DNA of 64,000 nt, from assembly GCF_963681195.1 (NCBI RefSeq), contig NZ_OY808997.1, forward strand, positions 2,604,001-2,668,000. The letters are read 5' to 3'. The stretch is from Vibrio sp. 16 (GTDB taxonomy: Bacteria; Pseudomonadota; Gammaproteobacteria; Enterobacterales; Vibrionaceae). This document shows positions 9,404 to 18,656 of the stretch, in pieces. Both the position numbers and the translations under genes were made by a program. Position 1 is the stretch's first letter. Every line of letters starts with the position of its first letter. The notes under the pieces were generated by a model. The model did not search any database and was not told the DNA's origin. It was given only the letters and a program-made list of their open reading frames with translations.

Positions 9404-10948
9404 ATGAAACGAAGAGTATTGTGTTTTGGGGCCACTCTCTGTGTGGCGATAGGCTTTCCTGCCGTGAGCCAGGATTTTCTGCCTGTTAAGCAAGCTTGTG
9501 ATGAACGCTACACCAATGATTTAGACGACCTGAAAACGACCGAGCCATCGAACTATGATTATTATCATTATATAGCGAGTGGTGGTTGTCCCGGCGTTGA
9601 GCTAAGAGAGGGGCGTTTTGAGCGTATTAATCAGCATTTTGCTAGGCTTGGTAATTTTAAAGCTCAGTGGGAGCTGACACCGGATTATACGATACTGGTT
9701 GAAAAAGCAGCCGCTGGCTCTATTCCCGCCAGAGCAAAAATTGTTTCTGCTAATACCGTTCCGCAAACAGCGCATTATAGCCGTGATAAAGGCCTTGATG
9801 ATTTGCAGCTGTCTGATGAGATAAAGCAGCGTTATATCTCACAGATATTAGAGCTTGCGGAAAAAGGGGATATCAGAGTGCTTCAAACGGCGCTGGCGTA
9901 TTACCTATGGACACCAATCTCTTTATCTGGTGACGATGATGACGCTTTGGTGGCAGCAGAGAGGCTTAAGAAAGCACACCGGCTGATAGAGTTGTACGGT
10001 GATGACTACTTATGGTTGGAGGTGTTATATAATAACTGGTTGCTTGAGGCCAAAAATATCAGTTGGTGCGCCGAGAATATCAAAGGTAGGCAGTACTCTT
10101 CAGAGTTTGAAAAAGGGCTTTATAGTTTCAGTAGGCCACTTTTTTGTAGCAGTGTTTTTAATAAAAAATTATTTAATAAAATAGAGCAGATGAGTGATGT
10201 CAGCCGCCTGCATTTCTTTAAAGAGCAGATAGCCTCACTGGAGTTCGATTTTTCCGGCAACCCCCAGGCCAGATTAGATCAACTGAAAAAGTGGGACCGT
10301 ACGCTTAACAAGTTGGCACTGTTAGCTCATTTTGATGTGCCATTAGTCAATGAAACTCTAGCTTTCTCTCTGATGTTACTGCCTTACGAGCCTAACCGTG
10401 ATCTTGCCGGTTTTTACTGGCTGGATACGGAACATCACCCCTCTCCGTTGATGCGTTTGATAAGCAGCATATTTGGCAAAAACGGTTATGACGTTGAGAA
10501 GAGTGTAGATGAACAGATTATCCCCGAGATTTTGGCGAGCGAAAAATACTTTGGACTGGCATACACTTACCTGGGCAGAGATGATGAATACTATCAGTTT
10601 ACTTTAAACAAGGTATTGCCAAAGGGCGATTGGAGTTCACTCTACACTTTTTATCTTATGTATAAGTATGAGGATAACACTCGAGCCTGGGCGATGATAA
10701 AAGCATTAGAGCAATATGACGAATATATTGCAAAGCAGGTGGAAGAGGACTTTTTTTTGGGTGGGCTTAGCGAACCCGACAAGAAAGCGGTTGAAAAAGT
10801 GATGGAAGAAATACGGCCATATCTCCCAGAGCAGAGTAAGGAGCACTTTTCAAAGGTATCCTGGCAGGAAAATATACAACCCTACCTGTTAAGGCAACTA
10901 TCGTTACTTATTGAGCAAGAGGAAAATAAGTCCAGCCTGAAGGACTGA
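9404..10948 (+). CDS. Exported protein of unknown function
   Basis: I do not recognise this 514-residue protein. It has a Sec-type signal peptide (KRR, then a hydrophobic core to about residue 20 and a likely cut near AVS-QD), so the mature protein should be periplasmic or secreted. The mature part is rich in charged and aromatic residues and predicted helix, with repeats reminiscent of TPR/Sel1 solenoids (for example IPARAKIVSAN, LELAEKGDIRVLQTALAYYL), but no clear repeat register. Codon use is more AT-rich than in psiE and yicC around it. A T8 tract at 10751-10758 lies in the coding sequence. It stands alone between psiE and yicC and may be an acquired gene. Confidence 0.75.
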   Translation: MKRRVLCFGATLCVAIGFPAVSQDFLPVKQACDERYTNDLDDLKTTEPSNYDYYHYIASGGCPGVELREGRFERINQHFARLGNFKAQWELTPDYTILVEKAAAGSIPARAKIVSANTVPQTAHYSRDKGLDDLQLSDEIKQRYISQILELAEKGDIRVLQTALAYYLWTPISLSGDDDDALVAAERLKKAHRLIELYGDDYLWLEVLYNNWLLEAKNISWCAENIKGRQYSSEFEKGLYSFSRPLFCSSVFNKKLFNKIEQMSDVSRLHFFKEQIASLEFDFSGNPQARLDQLKKWDRTLNKLALLAHFDVPLVNETLAFSLMLLPYEPNRDLAGFYWLDTEHHPSPLMRLISSIFGKNGYDVEKSVDEQIIPEILASEKYFGLAYTYLGRDDEYYQFTLNKVLPKGDWSSLYTFYLMYKYEDNTRAWAMIKALEQYDEYIAKQVEEDFFLGGLSEPDKKAVEKVMEEIRPYLPEQSKEHFSKVSWQENIQPYLLRQLSLLIEQEENKSSLKD

Positions 10949-11101
10949 GTATATATTTGGGGCTATCCTGGCAAGATTGGCTCCAATTGAGTTCTTATAA
11001 CAAAGTAAGGGCTCATATAGCAGAACAGATAGCTGGGGGCTCATCATTAGCTGATGAGGCAGGTCGCTGTCTAATCCGCGGGGCAAAGTGAGTAAATAGC
11101 G

Positions 11102-11128
11102 TGAAAAAGCCCCTATTTACAGGGGCTT
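11102..11128 (-). terminator. Terminator of yicC
   Basis: AAGCCCCT and AGGGGCTT form a stem around a short loop (TATTTAC on the plus strand). On the minus strand, downstream of yicC, the stem runs into five T. The bases between it and 10948 hold no gene that I can support. Confidence 0.85.
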
Positions 11129-11165
11129 GGTAAGACTAAGTAAGCTCAAAGAGACTCAAAAAACC

Positions 11166-12032
11166 TTATTCGATATTTTGGATCTGCTCACGCATTTGCT
11201 CAATCAGAACTTTCAGTTCAACACCAGATGCGGTGATGTCTGTGCTGATTGACTTAGAAGCCAGTGTGTTTGACTCGCGGTTAAACTCTTGCATCATAAA
11301 GTCTAAACGGCGACCGACCGCGCCACCTTTCTTCAAGATATTAGTGGTTTCTTTGACATGAGAGTCTAGGCGATCAAGCTCTTCAGCAACGTCTGATTTT
11401 TGTGCTAGTAGAATCAGTTCTTGTTCAACGCGTGAAGAGTCTAATTCAACTTTTGCGTCTTCAAACTTAGTGAACAGACGCTCACGTTGCCATTCTAGAA
11501 TCTCAGGCATGCGCGCTCGTACTTTTACGACTTCGTCTGTGATCGCATCTAGACGCTGTTCAATGAGAACCTTCATATTGTCGCCTTCACGGCCACGCGC
11601 TTCGATAAACTCGCCAAGCGCAGCATCAAAAGCGGCCAGCAAATCTTTATTGACGGCGTCCATATCTTGCTCTGGTGTTTCCATCACACCTGGCCAGTTC
11701 ATGATTTGGAATGGGTTAAGACGGCTCTCATCACCAGACAGTGCCATTACCTGATTTGCCGCGCTGATGACTTGTTTCGCCAAGTCTTCGTTGATGGTCA
11801 ATTCGCCTTTTGCTGCTGGGTTGGCTTCAAAACGGAGCGCACATTCAACCTTACCGCGAGCAAGGCGCTTGCGAAAACGCTCACGCAATATTGGCTCTAG
11901 GCCGCGGAATTGCTCTGGCAAGCGGAAGTAGGTTTCCAGGTAGCGTTGGTTAACACTACGAATTTCCCATACGGCGCTGCCCCAATCGCCTTTTGCTTCT
12001 TTACGAGCATAAGCCGTCATACTGTAGATCAT
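11166..12032 (-). CDS. yicC: YicC family endoribonuclease-like protein
   Basis: YicC proteins are conserved, stress-related proteins; E. coli YicC has been described as an RNase acting on small RNA together with PNPase, so a role in RNA turnover is plausible. The 288 residues compare with 287 in E. coli. The conserved N-terminal part begins MIYSMTAYARKE and contains EIRSVNQRYLE; the C-terminal part (DUF1732) ends VLIEQMREQIQNIE, nearly identical to E. coli. The frame extends to 12137, but the ATG at 12032 has AGGAAA six bases upstream and matches the family N-terminus. It is divergent from rph, another RNase. Confidence 0.93.
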   Translation of the reverse strand: MIYSMTAYARKEAKGDWGSAVWEIRSVNQRYLETYFRLPEQFRGLEPILRERFRKRLARGKVECALRFEANPAAKGELTINEDLAKQVISAANQVMALSGDESRLNPFQIMNWPGVMETPEQDMDAVNKDLLAAFDAALGEFIEARGREGDNMKVLIEQRLDAITDEVVKVRARMPEILEWQRERLFTKFEDAKVELDSSRVEQELILLAQKSDVAEELDRLDSHVKETTNILKKGGAVGRRLDFMMQEFNRESNTLASKSISTDITASGVELKVLIEQMREQIQNIE

Positions 12033-12103
12033 CGAATTTTCCTGTTTAATCATCTTTGAAAATAACGCGAGGCAATAGTAGCACAGATCTGAGACGGATA
12101 GCT

Positions 12104-12127
12104 TTGAAGAGCAAACTTCGCTATAAT
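12104..12127 (+). promoter_or_regulatory. Possible rph promoter
   Basis: A perfect TATAAT lies at 12122-12127, about 47 bases before the rph start. The only recognisable upstream box, TTGAAG (12104-12109), is spaced 12 bases away, too close for a standard promoter, so only the -10 element is convincing. Confidence 0.4.
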
Positions 12128-12174
12128 CCTGCTCCAACCAAAAACGTCTCCCCCTTCATATAAGGTAGATGCCA

Positions 12175-12891
12175 ATGCGTCCAAACGATCGCAAGGCGGA
12201 TCAAGTTCGCCCAATCAAAATTACTCGTAACTACACAGCTTATGCAGAAGGTTCTGTATTGGTTGAATTCGGCAATACAAAAGTACTTTGTAATGCGACC
12301 GTTGAAGAGAACGTTCCGCGCTGGCTAAAAGGTCAGGGTAAAGGCTGGGTAACCGCTGAATACGGCATGCTTCCACGCTCTACACATTCGCGTATGCGTC
12401 GTGAAGCGGCAAGCGGCAAGCAAGGTGGTCGTACGATGGAAATCCAACGTCTGATTGCTCGTAGCTTACGCGCGGTAGTTGACCTAGAAGCGATGGGCGA
12501 AATCATGGTGACGGTAGACTGTGATGTAATCCAAGCGGATGGTGGTACGCGTACTGCGTCTATCTCTGGTGCGAGCGTTGCGATGGCTGATGCATTCCAA
12601 CACTTAGTAGAGAAAGGCAAGCTAAAAGCGAACCCAATGAAAGGCCATGTAGCTGCCGTTTCTGTGGGCATTCTAGGTGAAGACATTCTGTGTGACCTTG
12701 AGTACACAGAAGATTCAGCAGCTGATACCGACATGAACGTAGTGATGACTGAAGATGGTCGCATGATTGAAGTTCAAGGTACGGCAGAGGGCGAACCGTT
12801 CACCCACGCTGAGCTGATGAAGTTGCTGGAGTCGGCGACCAAAGGTATTACCGAGATCGTCGCGGCGCAGAAGGCGGCGTTAGAAAATTAA
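12175..12891 (+). CDS. rph: Ribonuclease PH
   Basis: RNase PH trims the 3' ends of tRNA precursors by phosphorolysis. The 238 residues equal the E. coli length. Family motifs are [17 protein letters not shown], the Arg-rich [18 protein letters not shown] and [18 protein letters not shown], the phosphate and catalytic region; the C-terminus is complete. An in-frame ATG at 12169 would add two residues, but the ATG at 12175 gives MRPNDR and a better distance to the AAGG at 12162. It is followed by pyrE as in E. coli, with a hairpin between them. Confidence 0.96.
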   Translation: MRPNDRKADQVRPIKITRNYTAYAEGSVLVEFGNTKVLCNATVEENVPRWLKGQGKGWVTAEYGMLPRSTHSRMRREAASGKQGGRTMEIQRLIARSLRAVVDLEAMGEIMVTVDCDVIQADGGTRTASISGASVAMADAFQHLVEKGKLKANPMKGHVAAVSVGILGEDILCDLEYTEDSAADTDMNVVMTEDGRMIEVQGTAEGEPFTHAELMKLLESATKGITEIVAAQKAALEN

Positions 12892-12898
12892 TTTTTAG

Positions 12899-12928
12899 AT
12901 AGCTCCCAATTGGGGGCTATTTTTTTAT
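12899..12928 (+). terminator. Terminator or attenuator between rph and pyrE
   Basis: ATAGCTCCC and GGGGGCTAT form a stem that begins about 8 bases after the rph stop and ends in eight T. In E. coli the intrinsic terminator between rph and pyrE sits equally close to the rph stop and works as a UTP-sensitive attenuator coupled to rph translation. The same mechanism here is inference from position. Confidence 0.8.
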
Positions 12929-12982
12929 TTTCGTCATAGATAGCATTGCAGCGTTGTTAACTGCACGCTTTCCCCCTAATCA

Positions 12983-13006
12983 CATAGGTTCCCTATGCTC
13001 ATAGGG
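12983..13006 (+). promoter_or_regulatory. Mutually exclusive hairpins in the pyrE leader
   Basis: CATAGG (12983-12988), CCCTATG (12991-12997) and CATAGGG (13000-13006) follow each other, so the middle arm can pair with either neighbour. The right-hand pairing forms a 6 to 7 bp stem; the left-hand one leaves only a 2 to 3 base loop. It lies about 100 bases before pyrE and may be a protein site rather than an RNA switch. Confidence 0.4.
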
Positions 13007-13109
13007 CTGAAAGCGCTTGTTGCCTAGCTGCCAAGCCATCTATTTAGAAAATGTTTCTTTATGTTATGAACCGTCTAGAAAACTAGACCTTTTATTTAGA
13101 GAGAAAGTA

Positions 13110-13751
13110 ATGAAAGCATACCAGCGTGAATTTATTGAGTTTGCACTAGAGAAAGAAGTCCTAAAATTTGGCGAGTTTACTTTAAAGTCTGGCCGTAAGA
13201 GTCCGTACTTCTTTAACGCTGGTCTTTTCAATACGGGTCGTGACTTAGCGCGCCTAGGTCGCTTCTACGCAGCAGCGCTAGCGGATTCTGGCATTGAGTT
13301 TGATGTGCTATTTGGGCCTGCATACAAAGGCATCCCAATTGCGACGACGACAGCAGTTGCTCTTGCTGATCACCACGATGTAGATACGCCATACTGCTTT
13401 AACCGTAAAGAAGCGAAAGATCACGGTGAAGGTGGCAACCTAGTGGGTAGCGCACTGGAAGGTCGTATCATGCTGGTGGATGACGTGATTACTGCGGGTA
13501 CGGCAATCCGTGAGTCAATGGAAATCATCCAAGCAAATGGTGCAGACCTAGCGGGTGTTTTGGTTGCGATTGACCGCCAAGAGAAAGGCAAAGGTGAGTT
13601 GTCTGCAATCCAAGAAGTTGAGCGTGACTTTGGCTGTGCAATTATCTCGATTGTTAGCCTGACTGACTTAGTGACCTTCCTAGAAGAGAAAGGGACTGAC
13701 GCAGAGCACCTAGAGGCAGTCAAAGCCTACCGCGCTGAGTACGGCATCTAA
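13110..13751 (+). CDS. pyrE: Orotate phosphoribosyltransferase
   Basis: PyrE joins orotate and PRPP to give orotidine 5'-phosphate in pyrimidine synthesis. The 213 residues equal the E. coli length, and long stretches are the same, including [20 protein letters not shown], the flexible loop [12 protein letters not shown] and the PRPP motif [13 protein letters not shown]. The frame extends to 13017 but the ATG at 13110 matches the family start [13 protein letters not shown]. Distance from rph and the leader structures suggest control in the interval as well as read-through. Confidence 0.97.
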   Translation: MKAYQREFIEFALEKEVLKFGEFTLKSGRKSPYFFNAGLFNTGRDLARLGRFYAAALADSGIEFDVLFGPAYKGIPIATTTAVALADHHDVDTPYCFNRKEAKDHGEGGNLVGSALEGRIMLVDDVITAGTAIRESMEIIQANGADLAGVLVAIDRQEKGKGELSAIQEVERDFGCAIISIVSLTDLVTFLEEKGTDAEHLEAVKAYRAEYGI

Positions 13752-13774
13752 GTTGTTGAACCACTGGTAAGACT

Positions 13775-13803
13775 AAAAAGGCATCCCGTTGGATGCCTTT
13801 TTT
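13775..13803. terminator. Bidirectional terminator after pyrE
   Basis: AAAAAGGCATCC and GGATGCCTTTTTT form a strong stem with a CGTT loop. The A run on one side and T run on the other let it act for pyrE and for the convergent acyltransferase gene. Confidence 0.9.
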
Positions 13804-13807
13804 GATG

Positions 13808-14746
13808 TTATTTATAGCGTGAACCTTTGCCCATGGCTCTGTCGACCATTGTTTTGTAGCGCTTATGCACCCACATCCACTGATCGAGTCCGCGCAGGAT
13901 CACCTTTTCGATCGCTCGGTTCATCACCCTTGCTGCGCCTTCTGCATCTTTACGAGGGAAGTCTGCGCTAAATTCGTCATCCACTTGCAAGGTGTAGGTC
14001 GAGCCTTTTCGGAAGCTTGATGCGGTAACCACCGCACATTTACTCGCATCAATCAGAACGCCAGTTCCGGCTGTAGTACATGCGTCCTCAACAGCAAAAA
14101 ATGGCACGAAAACAGCATTTTTGCGCCCATAGTCATGATCTGGTAGGTACCATAGTCGGCCGCCGCGGCGCAGAATCTTGAGCATACCTTTAACGTCTTT
14201 GCGATCGACCATTTGGTTGCCAAAACGAGTACGTCCCCAAGTTTGGATGAAGTCGTACACCGGATTGTCATGCGGGCGATATACGCCATAACCCGGAGCG
14301 AAGGTGGCAAATGCACGAGCGGTAATCTCTAAGTTGAGCGCATGGGTGCAGACAACTAGCACGCCCTTCTTTTGTTTGTCGAGTTCAACAATCTGTTCAA
14401 TATTCTTAAATTGGATTAAGCGTTTAAAGCGCCACTCTGGCCAAAACCAAGCTATGCCTGTTTCAATTAGAGCTAAGCCAGTATTTTTGAGATTCTCTTT
14501 AACAATTTTTTCTCGCTCAGCGGTACCCATATCAGGGAAGGCGAGTTCTAAATTGCGACGGACAATGTGAGCGCGGCTTTTAAGTGCGACTGCGGTCAAT
14601 GACCCGATGCCTCGCCCAAGCTTAAGTAGCACTGCATAAGGCAGGACGGTCACAACTAAGCCCAGTAGTCCAAAGCCAAGCCAGATTCCCCAATTCTTTG
14701 GGTGTACTTTCTGAGTAAAGGTCAGTTCGTTATTTAGTGTGTTCAT
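13808..14746 (-). CDS. Lipid A late acyltransferase, LpxL/LpxN family
   Basis: The enzyme should transfer a secondary acyl chain from acyl-ACP to Kdo-lipid A at the inner membrane. The 312 residues have an N-terminal membrane segment (GFGLLGLVVTVLPYAVLL) and the catalytic H-X4-E motif as HALNLE near residue 135, followed by YLPDHDYGR and a C-terminal WMWVHKR. H-X4-E is the LpxL form; the other family member in this window carries H-X4-D. In V. cholerae the lpxL/lpxN genes lie in this same pyrE-slmA interval, so either specificity is possible. The gene overlaps the start region of the preceding kinase gene by 17 bases, indicating a joint transcript. Confidence 0.88.
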   Translation of the reverse strand: MNTLNNELTFTQKVHPKNWGIWLGFGLLGLVVTVLPYAVLLKLGRGIGSLTAVALKSRAHIVRRNLELAFPDMGTAEREKIVKENLKNTGLALIETGIAWFWPEWRFKRLIQFKNIEQIVELDKQKKGVLVVCTHALNLEITARAFATFAPGYGVYRPHDNPVYDFIQTWGRTRFGNQMVDRKDVKGMLKILRRGGRLWYLPDHDYGRKNAVFVPFFAVEDACTTAGTGVLIDASKCAVVTASSFRKGSTYTLQVDDEFSADFPRKDAEGAARVMNRAIEKVILRGLDQWMWVHKRYKTMVDRAMGKGSRYK

Positions 14747-15335
14747 GGTTTAGCATCATTGAAATGAGTTTTTGCCAAAGCGCTTTCGTCTTACGGCGCG
14801 CAAAGAAGTGGACATGAGTGAGTAGGTACAGTTTCCAATCATTATATCGGCTGCCTACACCATCGATGACTTGAGGTATGAGCTCTGTCCCTTGCTTTTT
14901 CATGAGGATATGGCCGGGGCTGACATCACAAATGCTGATCGAGTGCTCAAGTAGGTAGTGCTCTATGCGGGTGAGTATTTGCAGAGCTTCTTGTTGAGAA
15001 ACTGATTCATCCGCGAGCATCTCTTTTAATGGTCTTCCTGATGTTCCGTCATCGTTAACAACACGATCGAAGACCAAACCAGGGCCTAAGTTTGTTTCTA
15101 CCCAGCCATAACATTTAGGTATGAAATGAAAAGGGACACCACGCTTTTCGAGTTGACCAAAGTAGTACGACTCCATTTCATTTTGTTGTCGTACAACTTT
15201 CGTATGCTTCATGATCTCTTCCATCGGGTGATAAACCTTGATGCACAAACTTGGATTATCCGGGTGCTCAAAGCATATCCTTTCATTCCCAGTGCCAATC
15301 CTTTTGGTCTGAGATAAGTCTAGAACAGAAGACAT
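14730..15335 (-). CDS. YrbL family protein (PhoP-regulatory-network kinase-like)
   Basis: YrbL was named in enteric bacteria as a member of the PhoP regulon; its substrate is unknown. The 201 residues start with a glycine-rich GTGNERICFEHPDNPSLCIKV, like the ATP loop and lysine of a protein kinase. A catalytic-loop-like ICDVSPGHILM and a DFG-like VIDGVG keep both Asp residues, but the usual Asn of the loop is replaced by His. The gene overlaps a lipid A acyltransferase gene and lies 10 bases from slmA. A second family member is found at 25357-25908, also next to glycan genes. A role in phosphorylating a lipid A or core sugar is inference only. Confidence 0.8.
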   Translation of the reverse strand: MSSVLDLSQTKRIGTGNERICFEHPDNPSLCIKVYHPMEEIMKHTKVVRQQNEMESYYFGQLEKRGVPFHFIPKCYGWVETNLGPGLVFDRVVNDDGTSGRPLKEMLADESVSQQEALQILTRIEHYLLEHSISICDVSPGHILMKKQGTELIPQVIDGVGSRYNDWKLYLLTHVHFFARRKTKALWQKLISMMLNHEHTK

Positions 15336-15345
15336 GAAGTTCCTC

Positions 15346-15936
15346 TTATTGAATCTGCGCGCTTAGGAGTGCCCAGTACTCATCAAAATTTGCAGTAGGC
15401 TGATATTTAAAGTCTGAGCGAACAAAGCGATTTAGGCTACCTTCTACTTGACCTAAAAGCTGGGCGGCTAAGATTTTCTCATCGACAGGGAAGGATTTTC
15501 CTTCACGCAACTTACGTTCACGTAAAATTTGGCGCAATGACGTCTCGATGCGTTCATACAGTTGGTTGATGCGCTCACGAAGACGTTCATTTTCAAACAT
15601 CAACGCATGACCAGAGAGAATTCGGCTCAGGCCTGGATTACGCTCAGAGAAAGCCAGAATTAACTGCAGAACAAGGCGAATGCGCGTTAGTGTGTCTTTT
15701 TCTTCATCGAGAATGCGGTTAATGCGTGACATTAAAGACTCTTCGATAAACTCAATCAGGCCTTCAAACATGCGCGCTTTACTAGGAAAGTGGCGATAAA
15801 GAGCGGCTTCTGACACGCCTACTTGCTTGGCAAGCTTTGCGGTCGTGATACGCGACGCGCCTTCATTGGATTCCAGCATCTCAGCGAGCGCCTGTAAAAT
15901 TTCTTCTCGGCGGTTGGTTTTTCTTGTGCCTGCCAT
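15346..15936 (-). CDS. slmA: Nucleoid occlusion factor SlmA
   Basis: SlmA is a TetR-family DNA-binding protein that, bound to its sites, blocks FtsZ polymerisation over the nucleoid. The 196 residues compare with 198 in E. coli. The helix-turn-helix is [20 protein letters not shown] with the recognition segment near residues 40 to 50; the C-terminal helices carry the dimer and FtsZ surface ([20 protein letters not shown]). It lies beside coaBC, the order seen in E. coli and Vibrio. Confidence 0.95.
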   Translation of the reverse strand: MAGTRKTNRREEILQALAEMLESNEGASRITTAKLAKQVGVSEAALYRHFPSKARMFEGLIEFIEESLMSRINRILDEEKDTLTRIRLVLQLILAFSERNPGLSRILSGHALMFENERLRERINQLYERIETSLRQILRERKLREGKSFPVDEKILAAQLLGQVEGSLNRFVRSDFKYQPTANFDEYWALLSAQIQ

Positions 15937-16035
15937 GAATACTTTCCTTTTTTACCCATTCTGAATAACGACTCAAGGCCCGCCTAAACGAGCCTGAAGT
16001 CCAACAACCATTGTTTATTGCTTTGTATTATTGCT

Positions 16036-17235
16036 TTATAGCTTGCCAGCGATGGTCGCCATGATTTGACGTGCAATCAACTGTTTACTGGCAAGGGTAA
16101 GTGATTGCTCACCATCTTTCCAGTATACGGTGATCGCGTTGTCGTTGCTATTAAAGCCTTGGCCTTCAACCGAGACATCGTTAGCACAAATCATATCCAG
16201 CTTCTTCTTTTCAAGTTTGGTGCGCGCGTAGTGGGCGACATCTTGAGTTTCAGCGGCGAAGCCAACGGTGAAGGGACGAGATTTCTCGAGGGCCGCGACA
16301 GACGCAATAATGTCGGGGTTTTTCACCATAGTGACAGTCATCGTGTCACTGTCGTCGGTTTTTTTGATTTTTTGATCAGCAACCGCCTCTGGTCGATAGT
16401 CTGCCACTGCCGCGCAACCGATGAACACGTCGTGTTGGGTTGCTTGTTCTAAGGCTGCTGAGTGCATGCTTAGCGCGCTGTCGACATTGATACGCTGTAC
16501 GCCTGAAGGTGTCGGTAGAGAGACGGGCCCCGCGATAAGGGTCACCTGAGCCCCCAGATGCTGAGCGGCCTCTGCAAGAGCAAAGCCCATTTTGCCTGAG
16601 CTGTGGTTAGAGATGTAACGAACAGGGTCAATCGCTTCGCGGGTTGGACCTGCGGTTATCACCACGGACTTTCCCTCTAAAGGTTTGTCAGAGAAAAACT
16701 GTTCGCAATGCTCCACCAACTGCATTGGCTCTAGCATGCGTCCAGGGCCAACGTCGCCACACGCTTGCTCACCGGCGGCTGGACCCCAAATCGCCATCCC
16801 ACGACGCTGTAAGGTGGCGATGTTTTCTTGAGTTGCCGCATTTAAGTACATTTGTTGATTCATCGCAGGCGATACCGCGACAGGTGCGTCGGTCGCAAGT
16901 ACTAAGGTTGTCAGCAAGTCGTTGCCCATGCCAGCAGACATACGAGCGATGAGATCCGCCGTTGCAGGTGCCAGCAAGACTAAGTCAGCCCATTTGGCGA
17001 GCTCAATGTGACCCATCGATGCTTCAGCCGCAGGGTCGAGTAAGCTGTCTGAGACGGGGCGCCCAGAGACCGCCTGCATGGTCAGCGGAGTAATAAACTC
17101 TTTGGCTGCCTTGGTCATAACGACTTGTACTTCGGCTCCGCGCTCGATAAGACGACGAGTGAGCTCTGCACATTTATACGCCGCGATTCCGCCGCTGATG
17201 CCCAGTAGGATCTTTTTTCCCGCTAATGTTTGCAT
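16036..17235 (-). CDS. coaBC: Bifunctional phosphopantothenoylcysteine decarboxylase/phosphopantothenate-cysteine ligase
   Basis: CoaBC carries out two consecutive steps of coenzyme A synthesis: ligation of cysteine to phosphopantothenate, then decarboxylation. The 399 residues show the flavoprotein CoaC half first ([15 protein letters not shown], the catalytic [12 protein letters not shown], and PAMNQQMY), then the CoaB half with [20 protein letters not shown], a nucleotide-binding segment, and KNPDIIASV. The frame extends to 17274, but the ATG at 17235 has a ribosome site (GGAG) at good distance and fits the E. coli N-terminus. It is divergent from radC; coaD, the next enzyme but one of the pathway, lies at 26693. 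Confidence 0.95.
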   Translation of the reverse strand: MQTLAGKKILLGISGGIAAYKCAELTRRLIERGAEVQVVMTKAAKEFITPLTMQAVSGRPVSDSLLDPAAEASMGHIELAKWADLVLLAPATADLIARMSAGMGNDLLTTLVLATDAPVAVSPAMNQQMYLNAATQENIATLQRRGMAIWGPAAGEQACGDVGPGRMLEPMQLVEHCEQFFSDKPLEGKSVVITAGPTREAIDPVRYISNHSSGKMGFALAEAAQHLGAQVTLIAGPVSLPTPSGVQRINVDSALSMHSAALEQATQHDVFIGCAAVADYRPEAVADQKIKKTDDSDTMTVTMVKNPDIIASVAALEKSRPFTVGFAAETQDVAHYARTKLEKKKLDMICANDVSVEGQGFNSNDNAITVYWKDGEQSLTLASKQLIARQIMATIAGKL

Positions 17236-17460
17236 GAGGATCTCCGTAAATTTTGCTGCGCGATAAGATAACACGCCTCATGTTTATGTGCCTAGTGAGT
17301 GATTGGCGCACAATGTGGTACTGGTCACCAATACTACGACTTAGTGAGTAGTGACCGAAGGTGGGGAGTTTATATTGCCTCGCATTGACGATTATTGATC
17401 AGGATCTGTGGATGGTTTTACGAAACTCTGTAGCTCTGTTTTGTTATTGCCGAGCCAGTT

Positions 17461-18129
17461 ATGCGATCCCTACCTTCTGAATCTATGCCGCGAGAGAAGT
17501 TGATTTCTCATGGCCCCCACGCTTTGACCGATGCGGAGTTACTCGCCATTTTTCTGCGAACAGGCACCAAAGGAATGAATGTTATTGAGCTATCGGACTT
17601 TTTGCTCAAAGATTTTGGCTCGCTACGTAAGTTGTTTGGCGCAAGCAAAGAGGAGTTTTGCCAACACAAGGGATTGGGTACGGCGAAGTACGTTCAGTTA
17701 CAGGCGGTGCTAGAGTTAACGCAGCGCTATCTATCTGAAACTTTGCAGAGAGGCGATGCATTAACCAGCCCAGAGCAAACCAAACTTTACTTATCAGGGC
17801 TGCTTAGAGATAAGCAAAGGGAAGAGTTTTATGTTCTCTATTTAGACAATCAGCATCGCGTTATTGTTGGAGAGTCGCTATTTCAAGGGACAATCGACGC
17901 GGCCTCAGTTTATCCAAGAGAGGTGGTCAAACGCGCATTGGAGCATAATGCCGCAGCTTTGATTCTTGCCCATAATCACCCGTCAGGCGTTGCGGAGCCT
18001 AGCCTGAGCGACCGACGTATTACCCGCCGAGTCAGTGACGCTTTGGCGCTGGTGGACGTTCGAATCTTGGACCATTTTGTCGTTGGTGATGGGGAGATTG
18101 TTTCCTTCGCAGAACGTGGTTGGATTTAA
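17461..18129 (+). CDS. radC: RadC family JAB/MPN domain protein
   Basis: RadC proteins have a helix-hairpin-helix region and a C-terminal JAMM metalloprotease-like domain; the old link to DNA repair in E. coli is not certain. The 222 residues include [18 protein letters not shown], the helix-hairpin-helix-like [19 protein letters not shown], and the zinc site AHNHPSG...PSLSD (His, His, Asp). The start at 17461 is the first ATG in frame; a start slightly upstream cannot be excluded. It lies before rpmB-rpmG as in E. coli. Confidence 0.92.
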   Translation: MRSLPSESMPREKLISHGPHALTDAELLAIFLRTGTKGMNVIELSDFLLKDFGSLRKLFGASKEEFCQHKGLGTAKYVQLQAVLELTQRYLSETLQRGDALTSPEQTKLYLSGLLRDKQREEFYVLYLDNQHRVIVGESLFQGTIDAASVYPREVVKRALEHNAAALILAHNHPSGVAEPSLSDRRITRRVSDALALVDVRILDHFVVGDGEIVSFAERGWI

Positions 18130-18142
18130 ATCACATTTTTAG

Positions 18143-18170
18143 TTGTGAGTTCGCTGAATTCTGCTACAAT
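18143..18170 (+). promoter_or_regulatory. Possible upstream rpmB promoter
   Basis: TTGTGA (18143-18148) and TACAAT (18165-18170) are 16 bases apart, directly after radC. It is a second, weaker candidate beside the one at 18250. Confidence 0.45.
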
Positions 18171-18249
18171 CGCCCGACATTTTTTAGCACATAAATCAGC
18201 TCTGCCTAAAAAAGATCACGAAAACCTGTAAAAAGGATCTGTTCGGGTC

Positions 18250-18278
18250 TTGAGCAATGCTACTCAAGTTAGTATAAT
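18250..18278 (+). promoter_or_regulatory. Probable promoter of rpmB-rpmG
   Basis: TTGAGC (18250-18255) and TATAAT (18273-18278) have the ideal 17-base spacing. The predicted leader of about 120 bases before rpmB contains no reading frame that I can support. Confidence 0.7.
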
Positions 18279-18406
18279 GCGCGACCTTTGATAGCCTTGT
18301 ATGGGTTTCCATAGCGGTATAAGACCTCGACATTCTTCTTAGAGAACTAGAGAGGTTCGGCCACCAAGGTTGATATCGAGCTGAAACGATTTTGGAGAAG
18401 ACATTC

Positions 18407-18643
18407 ATGTCACGAGTATGCCAAGTAACTGGTAAGCGTCCAGTAACGGGTAACAACCGTTCACACGCACGCAATGCTACTAAGCGTCGTTTTCTGCCGA
18501 ACCTACAAACTCATCGTTTCTGGGTAGAGAGCGAAAAACGTTTTGTTAAACTACGTCTATCTGCTAAAGGTATGCGTATCATCGACAAGAAAGGCATCGA
18601 TGCTGTTCTTGTTGATATCCGAGCAAACGGCGTAAACGTTTAA
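18407..18643 (+). CDS. rpmB: 50S ribosomal protein L28
   Basis: L28 is a small basic protein of the large ribosomal subunit. The 78 residues begin [20 protein letters not shown] and continue with the family's [13 protein letters not shown], giving the same length as E. coli L28. An in-frame ATG five codons upstream is rejected because the ATG at 18407 has GGAG at normal distance and matches the conserved start. It is co-transcribed with rpmG, 13 bases downstream. Confidence 0.98.
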   Translation: MSRVCQVTGKRPVTGNNRSHARNATKRRFLPNLQTHRFWVESEKRFVKLRLSAKGMRIIDKKGIDAVLVDIRANGVNV

Positions 18644-18656
18644 GAGGAAATAGACA

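Noticed and set aside
10949..11101. Possible remnant gene or attachment site between the orphan gene and the yicC terminator
   Set aside because: No frame with coding character, no direct repeats and no tRNA end could be identified.
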